From assembly GCA_964017195.1 (NCBI GenBank), contig OZ024895.1, positions 22,589,233 through 22,653,232 on the forward strand: DNA of 64,000 nt. Direction: 5' to 3'. The notes below the pieces were generated by a model, which was given only the letters and a program-made list of their open reading frames with translations, did not search any database and was not told where the DNA came from. Position 1 is the first letter of the stretch. Every line of letters starts with the position of its first letter. Below, one piece after another: positions 32,845 through 44,800 of the stretch. A program made the position numbers and the translations under genes. The DNA comes from Siderastrea radians (lineage: Eukaryota > Cnidaria > Anthozoa > Scleractinia > Rhizangiidae).

Positions 32845-35800
32845 GTATGTAACTGTGTGTATAGGTGGTGTTGACCCTATTAGCTTCTAAAGCCGTGTCG
32901 AAAATTCAAACATATTGCATTAAATTTTCACTTGAGAAGAAATACGGTGACTTTACGATTTCATCCAGAGATTGAATTGTTAAAGCAACCTTCTACAGCA
33001 TAATAAACAGTACCGCAGGAAAGTACGGCTTAGTGGCTTTCGTTTGTGGATGGTGACACTTTAGGAAAACATCCAGAGACTCGACACTTAGAACCACATT
33101 GTACAGCAGAATAAACAACACCACGGGACAGCAGCTTTTATTTGATCATGAATGGTCACACTTTAGGATCTCATCCACAGACTGAAAACTTAGAAGCACC
33201 TTGCACAGCACAATAAACAGAACCACAGGAAAGTACCGCTCAGTAGCTTTCACATATGCATTTGAGTGGTCACACATAAAGATTTCATCCACAGACTGAA
33301 AACTTAGAACCACCTTGTACAACACAATAAAAACCACCTCAGGACAGCAGCTTTCATTCGAATGGTCACATGTTGGGTTTTCACAGACTCAAAAGTTAGA
33401 ATCACCTTGTACAACCTAATAAGCAATACCACAGGTCACCCAGGTTTGTTGTCAGGAGGATTAGGCAGGGATGGTTTATAACTTATTCTGCTTATTTGGA
33501 TTAATGCAAATTCCCCTCGCTGCTGAAACGCTGCTGAAACGCAAGCAAGCTCGTCGAGTATGTGACATTGCAGTGTTTGGCTTCAGACCAAGTGATACTG
33601 CGGTAATATTTCCGTGCAACTTGTCGCGCAACAGTGTTACAAGTTGAGATTGTTTGTTGTGCGCCCACAGTACCACCTCCGCGATCAACAATCTTTCCTT
33701 GTTGCAAAAATAGGAAACAACGTCTACTATCTACAACATGAAAATCTTTTCCCGGTCTTTTACGCGAGGATCCGGAAGTGGTAAGACGCGCAGCAAACAA
33801 TCTTAACTTGCAACGCAACATTTGTTGCGCGACAGGCTGCACGAAAATGTTGCCCGTATTATTTGGCCTTTAGACAGTTAGACACGGTAAACAAAGCTCA
33901 TAGTTTTTTTTGCGTCGCACACAAATATAACGATAAAAACGCCGTTATAACTCAGATGGAACAACCAATGGCGAATCGAGAAACCTATTATTTAACTAGT
34001 AGTAATCACAGATTAGTGGAGTGCGTTCGACTGCAACCCTTGTCGACACCGGAATTAGGGAAAGAAAGAGTCTCGTCAGCTTTCTGATCTTTCTCGACCC
34101 TTCCCCTGGGTTGTTATCAGTTGATATATTTTTCATAGTGAAATAGAAAAGGATTAAATGCAATCGAACATTGTCAGATACGAAACAAATCTTAAAATAA
34201 CAAAGTTGCGTGACACATGTTATTTTTCAGGGAACATTTATTTACACGAACGATATGCCTCATCGAAAGTTTCGCATGTAAATATAGCCTGTTCCAGGCT
34301 CTCACGGAGACAGTAGGGACAGCAATTCACACTTCCCCCACTATCTCGGAGCCTAGGGCAGGCTAATGTAAATACAGAATTAAACTGAAAAGTTACAACT
34401 ACCGTTTAACCCTTTACCTTTGATAACCTGGAGAAAATAAACGTCCAATGGTCCTCGCAACCTCCTTTAGTTCGTGGCTTCGCTGATTAAGTCTTTTTGG
34501 CCGTCGATTTCCGAAATAAGCAAGCAACGCAATTCCTAAATCTAAAAGTCGGCGCGTGGACATATACACCAAACTTCGAAAGTGACTCGCCGAGGCATTG
34601 CTCGAGAAAGAAATGATTTAAGACATATAATTAAGTTAAATTTGAATGTTGTATGCCGAGTGGTTCTTCATCGCAGGCGAGAAGGTTTGCCAACTAAACG
34701 GCGAAGTACAGGTTGACATATGTACCAAGGAGTCCTACATTCTTCTCTAAGACTTCGATCAAGGATTTACAATAACGCCTTGGTCGAAAAGGTTGCTTTT
34801 TCGAGCCTGGAACTTCTCTCATTCGAAACAAGCTTCTTCACAACACACGGACGCCTTTGGACGTGAAAGCGAGGTCGTTTGGTATCATGAAAGCGAGTCA
34901 GAGTATACACCAGTTCTCGGCCGAGGTTATGCCCCTGCAAAAACCTACGGGGAGGGGGGGGGGGCTAAATTGGTGTCCGTCCACTACAGAAGAAAATCTC
35001 TATTCACTCCGGCCGGGATTACGGTTGCGTTCTCCTATCGTCGAACGCAAGGGAGCTTTGAGCATGTCCTTACATTTTTAAGGTTTTCTCTGGCTACTTG
35101 TTGCAATGATAATTTTGTTTTAGTGAGGTTGATAAAGTAACTCTTCTTTATTCACTTTTAGGGTGTCTCAGTCTAAATGTTGTTTTTGGTATTTGTTACC
35201 GTCGAACTCTTCGCGTGCTTTCAAATAACATGCATGTTGGTAACGGTTGAGTTACTTAAATCTTCAAGTGTCATCGGTAAAAGGAAATCGGAAGTCGACA
35301 GACGGTGCCACTTTAAAAGAACAAAATATTGACCACAAGCCCCACAAATGACATGTAAAATACGATCAAACGCTACCGTCTCGGGCAAATTTGTTGGAGC
35401 GCTTGCTCGTGTTTTCCAATTTCCCCCTTTAAAAGTATATCGGAACGACTTTATATTCTGCTATATTCTTTTTACAATAGGAACTAAGCATGGAGGCAAG
35501 CTTGAATATCAGAATGTCAAGCACCTCAATGATTTTTGTGGAGATTGTAATATATAACAATTCTTGGCTCCGAAGGCAAAGTGGGCCAAACCGCAAAGCT
35601 GCGAAATGCTCCCGTAAAAGCAATGCAAAATATATCCCATTTTTGTCGGGGGCTCAATCTTTTTCGCATTCAGTTTGACAAAATGGAGAATTTCCGAATA
35701 GTCCTCAATTGTAGATGAAGACAAAAAAGGCTGCAGTCATAGTTGTGAGTGTAACTGGCAAGTAATTTGGACGTAGAATGTTAATAATACGGGCTTAAGG

Positions 35801-38800
35801 TTAATCATACTCAAATTTTCTGTATGCGCACCCCTCGGGCTCCTTCTTCTTCCGTGCTCTGTTTGTTGGGCTATACCTATCTCTTCTTATGCATTGGCTA
35901 GTTAAAAGCATCAAACCCTTCCTTTTTAGAGTCAAATGCGCTTTAAACTTTAAAATCCTTTTTTAAGTCTGTAGAAGAAATTGAAGATTCAAGTTTAATT
36001 TTCAGTTTTGTAACCGGAATTTCTTCTCTCCGTTTAAAACAAACAACCTTATAACAAATGCCCTTTGAGACGTATTCGCTGAAATACTGAAAATTCGGGT
36101 GGAGGTTCAAAGATGACAAAATACCCACGCTATTACTGTCGCACCTCAAACATGAGGTTCCATTACTGAGCTGCTTACAGCTTCAGTCAGTCGTCCTAAG
36201 TGGAATGAAACTGGCATGTCCTCAGTTGTCTTAGCTTATCTCATCCAGTCTCAACTGCCTAATTTCTTTGGCATAAACGCAGTTCGAATCTGATCTGTAA
36301 CAAATTTCATGAAAGACACTGGTAATATTCAAACTGCTTCAAAGAATGATTCAAAGATTCAGGGGTACTTATGGTATCTTATGGTAGAAGTATCTCTAAA
36401 CACTTTAGACATAATATAACTCCAAGACCAGAAACAATTCGGAGGCGCTTCATTTCGCGGAGAAAACGAAACGATGTCGCGGAAGCTCTAGCTAGACTGG
36501 AAGCATTCTCTTCAAGGGGCAGATCATGGGGGAAGGGTGGAGACTTTTGCACCCCCCCCCCGCCCCTTGGAAAGATTCCGAACTTTTCTGACTCCTCATG
36601 TCTATCGCTTTTTCATCACAAATATAATAGCATGTTGTTTTTTACTTAAGCCCCCTCCCCCCCCTTAAAACTCCTGGATCCGCCCCTGCTCTTTCCTTTC
36701 CTACGCTCTTCTTTCTTTCTCAGATTTCGCTTTAGCGAACAAAACGTTAAAACTGAAAGAATTAAAAAGGTATTTTCGACTGAAGTACAATATTGTGTGC
36801 CAACGACACAAAGATACAGTGGGGGGGGGGAGGGTTAGGAAATAGGTTTATTGCTTAAATGGTATCGATTTGGTACACACCTAAGATCCTTGCTTTACGG
36901 TTAATTCTGTTTCTCTATTGCAGGCACACAAGCGTCCGGTGGAGGTACGATTCTTTCATAAAACTAAAACTCGCTTGCAGCTGTCCATCGTGATAATTGT
37001 ATTCAACTAAACATGTTTAAGATGAGTTTGCTCACTAGTTTTATTCAGTTCCTTGTAGATTTAAGGTGGTCTTATACTCAAACAAGGTGATGTTAGGTTA
37101 CAAAAGTCACTTTTTTTAAAATGGCAAAATTGTAAACTTTAAACACTTGGGAATGCTGTCTTGAAATAATCTCACTCGATTTCCAGCATTAAAGCAGCGA
37201 GATTTAAGAAATCCAATCGGCAGTATGCGACTTTTTCCATAGAATCGGCCATAGCAACAATTGTTAACATTTATTAAATGCGCACAAACAAGCCTCAATA
37301 AGAACATTACCCCCCCCCCCCCCTGCCTCTCTGTAAAATGACGTCTGGTACTACTGTGGAGAAACACCTGACTGAGGAGAGAGTCCTGAGGTCCGAGTTT
37401 TAACCGACAAAACATGACCCAAATCTTACAGAAACGATGGTTTTTGCATCAAATTACCGTTCAGCTTGTATTTTAGTGTGGCAACTTGAATTTGACAATA
37501 GTTTTAGGATAATGAGCAACGGATAAGCTGTCTAGAATCCGTTCTCTTATCTTTAAGACTGTTTTTCTCCAATAACAGAATTTCTCAAACTGAATGAACT
37601 TTTGAGCACAATATCTCCGGGGCATTGTAACCTAGTGTTCTGAAATTTTCAGCAAGATTAAAGGACTTAATTTCCTAGGTCATAAACCTAAAAAATGCTC
37701 ACGATCTTGAACTGCTTCTCAGTAAGTGAATCCTTGCCCTCTTTTTTATTTCCTTCTACCTTACTTTCTGGAAAAAAAGATTAAAAATAGATTCGAAAGA
37801 GGACAAGCTGCTTAATTTTCGAGGTTTACCTCCTGAAGAATTCATCTGTGGACAGATCTAAGTTGATTTCATACTTATCCAACCATGCATTAGTTAGATA
37901 TCGTGCTTACAATGATCCCTCCTATTTTTTACTGAGAAGGCTGGTTAATCATTAACTATTATGTCATGTGACCTGAAAAGACTCAGTTTGAAGTCAGGGC
38001 GTGAATCCCTATCAAAGGATGGTAAAAGTCTCCCGCAAAGTTCTTTTCTAAAGAAATTCACTTTTTAGGTATAAGACCACCTTAAAGCAGTTGGACTTCA
38101 TTTGAAAATGTCCTCACGCACAGTCAGCACTGAATAAAACTGCCATAATTCATTGCGAGTGGTGTGTTGCAAAGAGGAAATAGACCATTTTACAGTTGTG
38201 TGCTTAGTGTCCTGGCCTTTGAGTGGAAACGAGGCTGGAGTTGACGTTGTTTTGTTACTAATCTGATTGTCTTTCACATTTAAATGATCATGGTGTGAAA
38301 CTTGTTAGCATAAGAACAACACGTTTTACATGTGAAAAGCAGGAAGGTTTGTATCAAAACAAAGTCACCTCCCTTTCCAGTCTAGCCTCACGTCCACTCA
38401 AAGGCCAGATCACTAATCACACAACTGTGAAATGGGGTATTTGGCAATTTGTTCTCATTACTTGATGCAGTCGGGTACTCTCCCAGAAATGACGATTAGA
38501 AATGCTGCGATATCGTTGGATTCGGAAAGATAACGCCGAAAACGTTTTTTTAATGAACAATAACTGATACGATTTTTCATCGCCTCAAAGGAAATTGCAC
38601 GAAGGCATAACTAAAGAAGAAATGCTCTAGTGACACAACTACCTTGCCTGAGTTTTCTCAAAACTGACTGACTGCCTGCCTGATTAACGAATGATTGAGT
38701 GACTGAACTGACCAACAGACAGTGACATGAGGACTGACTCCGCTGCCTGCGTAACCTTCTGATCGAGGACTACTAATTGGGTGTTTAGCTCAAACTGCCT

Positions 38801-41800
38801 AACTGATTGAGTTTTTCACTTCTGAAAGCTTGACAGATAAATGGATTGACTGATACAGTTGACTCCCGATAACTGGATCCTTCCAGGGAAGTCAAAAAAG
38901 GTTCGAGTTAATGGGATTTCGAGTTATCGAGGGGAAAATTGTAAAGAAAATAACCTGAAGGGAAAAATCATTTTCTTCGAGTTAGCGGGAGGTTCGAGTT
39001 ACTGAGGGTTCGAGTTACCGGGAGTCAACTGTAGATTGATTAGCTGACTGGCTGACTTGTGACTGACTAACTGATAATGCAGGGCTATCTAAATGTAACA
39101 TCGTTCTGCCTCCATTCGTTACTTTCCGCAGCACTAGCAAAAAATAATGGACTTGTCACAGACGTAACAAAAGCCCATATAAGCTTTAGTAAACAAACTT
39201 TCTTTGAATCGCTCTCATCAAGGTGCTTGGAGGAACCTGCTTGGTAACTGGGATGACAGTGGGACAACGTGGACAGGAAGTTTGCCCTATAAAAGTAATC
39301 AGTATCATTTCGGGCCAGCGAGGCTATGGGCTACTCCTGTGAATACCGATCATTATGGTGAGTGACTGTAAACAAACTAAGTTTAAAGAAACTGCAGTAA
39401 GAGCTTTGCAAACAGCAAGATGCACGTGACTGTGCATGTCTCTATTGTTTGCACAGAGCGCTTTCCCTAATTGGGCTATGAATCCTTGCTAACCCGTGAG
39501 CTATGGATTCTCAAGTCAGCAATAACAATTTAATAATAATAATGATGATGATGATGATGACGACGACGACGACGACGATGATAATGATGGTGATAATGAT
39601 GATGATGATGACTTAATTGACCCGTGTGCGGCTTTTCAGGGACAATGAAGGAAATAATCCGGATGAACATAAGACTTTAAGAATCCCAACTGGTGGGGAG
39701 GCAGACCAGTTGGCTATTTACGAGCATACCAAGGACAACTCAAGCTAATGCTCAGGGCGGGACCTGAACACGGGACCTTCAAATTTCAAGTACAGTGCCT
39801 TGCTGCCTCCCAGTTGAAAGATTGTCTTAAATAAATTATTAACAAATACTTAAAAATGAACAAATGAATGAACGGATGAATGAATAAATGAATGAATGAA
39901 TGAATCAATGAATGAATGAATGAATGAATGAATGAATGAATGAATGAATGGATGGATGGATGAATGAATGAATGAATGAATGAACGAACGAACGAACGAA
40001 CGAACGAACGAAAGAACGAATGAATGAATGAACGAACGAACGAACGAACGAACGAATGAATGAATGAATGATTGAACGAAAGAAATAAATGAGTAGTTAA
40101 CTAATCAAAGGACTGACTAACTGACTGCGCAACAATCTTTATAACTTACTAACCGAAGCTGATTGCTCCTCAACAGCACTTTTTTGCTATTTTAAGCAAT
40201 TTTGCATTTTTCTTTATTCTAGTAGTTACAAGTCGTGTTCATCTGGACAAAAATGGCTGTGGTCATATTTTCAAGTACAAACATGGAAGTGTGAGGGACC
40301 AGAGGTACATAAGTTTACTATTGACTTCCAGGGTGAGTTCAGGGCTTCCGATGGTTTGGTTTCGACGATGCACTACAACCAATTATTCAACCAACGAACT
40401 GCCAATCCATCCATCCATCCATCCATCCGTCCAACCAGTAATCAGTCAGTCAGTCAGTCAGTCAGTCAGTCAGTCAGTCAGTCAGTCAGTCAATCAATCA
40501 ATCAATCAAGTAATCCGACAATTTGTCAATGAATCTTTCACTGCATGCTCAGTCAATCGAGTAATCCATGAAAATGATAGTACTTCCAAACATATGGATA
40601 TAAATAAGCAAACTAGAAAATAAAACAAATTGCAATCACCAACCAAACAACCTTACAGAACCAAAGCGACTACTCTTCTATGCAGAAAAAATGATATATT
40701 TGCTTTTTTCTTTACAGCCATGTAGAAAAAGCATGGGGCTACTTCTTTTGGGGTGGAAAACATATCTACATAACAAGTTCTGGGAGAGAAGGTGATCCGC
40801 GTATCGACTTTACTTTTAACTCTGGCTCCTGGTATAACCTAAAATCGGATGTCAAAGGCACCCACGTAACAATTTTCGTCAATGACAACTGGGTCCGCAA
40901 TGTCACAATGTCAGGGAGTGGAGCAGACGCTAAGAGAGACAATTATGTGGGTCTGTGGTGTCACGATAATATTTACATCAAGGGCGACAGTTTTGATGTT
41001 CAAGGTAAGGAGAGATGGAGACTGGGATTAATTAAAGAAGATTAAATATTCGTATGAAGGGGGCAGTGTCGCCGAGCATTTAGCTTTTGAACTTAAGTCT
41101 GGGGAGCCTCGGGAGATTCAAGTAATGCTCTGACTGCTAGCTTGAGTTGTTTCTTGGAAGACCAGAGTTACACCTCTCGGCCAAGCTTCTTAACAGCAAG
41201 CTGGTCTTCCTTCTTTTTATGATCCAATCAGATTTTTAGCCTTGTGATGTTCGATTGAAACATGTGTTCTACGTATTGAATGCTAGGTGTCACTGGATCT
41301 TCGTGCTTTAAATTGTCACTTTACGAGGGTAAATATAGCACCTAAATCATCTGAATTAATTTTTGCTATTTTTTAACGTCCATTCAATTTGTTTAACCCC
41401 ACGGATAAGTACTAGAACATAGTGTGACAAGATTGATTGTGACTGAGAAAACGCCCATAAAAAACACTGTTGTTTTGATTACATCATCAGCAGGATTATC
41501 TTCAGAGTCACGATGACTTCGCAAAATGACAGATAGCTGTCAAAACGTCGGCATCTCGGCAACTCACTTTCTTTGACTTTTCTCACGAATCGCAAGAGAT
41601 TGCAATTGTAGTCCTCGATCTGACGTTTCGTAAAGTCAAGTAGGGTAATTGCGCCACTAGTAGCAGGGTTCAAAATAAAACCAGAGCTTTCAGCCTGAAT
41701 TTGACGGCTTTTTTTCTCAAGCTGATTTTTAGCCGGCTGTCAACAAGAAGTACCTATCCCAAGTATGGAATAAAGTGTTGACAGGCCAAACACGGCTCAT

Positions 41801-44800
41801 GCGCTCGTGCTAATGTATTTGTATATATATATTTCCTTTAGCAATGGTTGATTTTTAATTAAGTGCTATTTGCTCAAAAGGATGTTCTCAGAATTAGGTA
41901 GAGCTGGGTGGTACGTTGTTACGAAAGGCAAAATTTTTTCCGCACTGTCTGTCTTTGTTGAAGTGTCGACTTCCTTTCATTTGACTTCGGATGTTATTCT
42001 TTATTCTTTCTACTAGACTGTTGGGTAGTCTCTCGCACGGAGGCGTGTTTTGAATGAATGATTTGCCACTAATCGGATTCCTCTGTTATGCGCAAATGAT
42101 TCTGGGATCGCTAGGGGGCAAACATTGCAAGTCGCTCGAAGGAAATGTATGGCGAAAAGTTGTTTTGACGTCCAAAAAGACGATTTTTGAAGGAGCTCGA
42201 CGCTTTTTCGCAGCTATTTTATCAGAAATGGATTTGGACCATGTTGGTACGTGGGAAGTGTAAGTTTTAGTTTGTATAACCTCGAAATATGTGATAAAAT
42301 CTACCGATAAACGTGTTGCTTGCGAAAGGTTTATTGACGCCTTTATTGTGAAATTCACATCGAGTAATGCTCTCGAAATATCATAGAAGTAGGTTTTAAA
42401 TCGGCATGAATAGTTCAATAAACCTCTTTCAGTTGTATTTACATGTGTACAGGCTGTTTTCTTATTAGTAACGTCTTAAGCAAGAAATTATGGCTTCTGG
42501 AAATTTACCTCCTCAAAGGAGAGAAATTGTTGTCAGAGGAGATGGAAATTGTTTTTACCGCCGAGCTATTGTTCTCTGGAGGGATGAAACGAGCGATAAG
42601 AAATTAAACATGAGGAAATCCGAAGGCTAAGTTCTAGTTTGATTGAGAAAAATCCGAAGGTTTTTGAGCCGCTTCTCTTCGCTTCGAACGCTGTGGAGGA
42701 ACATGTCAACAACAGCAAGATCACGGGAACTTGGGCAGAAGCTGTGGACATATTCAGTTGTACATCACTCCTAAAGCGACCTATTTGTACCTTCTCAACA
42801 AAACTGAGAAAATGGTTCAGTTTTAAACCGATTGTCAACATTGATTCATTTTCTTCGATCACAACAAAAAATCAGTGTAGTTGTCCAATCACTTTAATGT
42901 ATTATGATGACTATTTTCAAGCAAACCATTTCAACCTCCTGCTGCCCCAAGGTAGCTGTTGTAGTGCTCCTTTGCCTGAGAGGTTTATTGAACTAATCAT
43001 GCCGATTTAAAACCTACTTCTATGATATTTCGAGAGCATTACTCGATGTGAATTTCACAATAAAGGCGTCAATAAACCTTTCGCAAGCAACACGTTTATC
43101 GGTAGATTTTAACACATATTTCGAGGTTATACAAATTAAAACTTACACTTCCCACATACCAACATGGTCCAAATCCATTTCTGATAAAATAGCGGCGAAA
43201 AAGCGTCGAACTCCTTCAAAAATCGTCTTTTTGGACGTCAAAACAACTTTTCGCCATACATTTCCTTCGAGCGACTTGCAATGTTTGCCCCCTAGCGATC
43301 CCAGAATCCTTTGCGCATAACAGAGGAATCCGATTAGTGGCAAATCTTTCATTGGGTGATATTCCCAACGAAAGATTTCGCTGAAGAGTTTGTTCTAAGA
43401 AGACCTAGGGCTAGCCTGCGTGCAGGCGTCTCCTATTTCCTTCCACCCGCGGAAAAGGGACGTCTGCGAAACGGCGTCGCTAATCGTGTTCCAGTATCCT
43501 GCTGTTCGGGTTTTAAATTTCGCATAAATTATGATAATACAGTTTTGTTTTCTGTGCCAGAATCGTTTCCCTCTGATCGCTACATGATCGGAGGTCGAAC
43601 AGGACTAAGAGGAGGAATCTGAATTTTTCTCACAGAAGCATTGCGAACGGCTTTCACAGGAGTTGACGTAACGAGCGAACTGAGATCGTTCGATGAACGA
43701 TCTACCGACTCCTCCAAAAGAATTCGCTTCTCGGGAGAAGCCGAAGTTCCTACGCTGTCCTTTCCTAGTGTCTCGATCTTTTTTTTTCTACTGTAAGCCC
43801 TGCCTTGAAAGCTTTGGAACTATAATCGCTAAAAAGTTCGTCCTCGATTTTTCTCACGTTGGCGTAAAGACCTCTCCGCTTTCGCAACTTTCCCACGCAC
43901 GATCTACAAATATATGGCGATGTTTCGTGTACGATGAACTGAAGAGAAAGGATTTCTTCCTGAACTTTAAATTCACTGCGACTTTTCACAAGGTTTCTGT
44001 CGTTGTTTTTCAGAATAGTCGAGAAACACAACACACAATCGGACATGTTTTGATCAATGAAAAACCCCGCTAAATGTAGATCGCATACATTATCTCGAGC
44101 ATTTACCGACGAAGCCAATCAGAGTTGTTTCTAACATTGGCTATTGTCAAGCAACCAATAAAAGCACTTTCCACGAATTCCTGAAAAACAGCAGGATACT
44201 GGAACACGATTAGCGACGCCGTTTCGCAGACGTCCTTTTTCCGCGGGTGGAAGGAAATAGGAGACGTCTGCACGCAGGCTAACGTAGGGCTTCACCTTTG
44301 ATAAACCCTTTTCTAACCCCTGGTGGGTGGCAGGAAGAGAAGTGAGTGTACTGGAAAGTTTCTGTGGGCTTAAAGTGTGTGCGGATATCAAGGATTGCTT
44401 GCTTGTTAAATCTTTCACCTTTGAAAAGTGTGGTATCCAGGAAGTTTATTTCTTTGTCTGAGATTTCAGCTGTAAATTTAATTGGGTTGGGTGGTGACTG
44501 TTTGCTAGGACAATAAACTCTTCTATCTCCGTTTTGTCAACATTCCACAGCGAGAATAAGTCATCGATGTATCTTTTCCAATCAGGTGGTAGAAGAGTGT
44601 AGAACATTTGTACTACCGTTTGACTGAGCATGTGGCGTTATGCTGAGCCCGATCAGTGTTTCTCTTTGACCTACATTTATCAGATTTCGCTCTTCGCAAC
44701 TTATCATTGTTGGCGATAATGAAACGGCGATAATGAAACTTGTCAGTGAGCCTATGAATTTTCGCTCGGCCTCTCTCTTTATGGAGTGTATTTCTGTCTT

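Noticed and set aside
40291..40623. Extended plus-strand ORF running past RTK exon 4
   Set aside because: It reads through the GTACAT donor into CATC/CAGT microsatellites; only the earlier donor joins exon 5 in frame.
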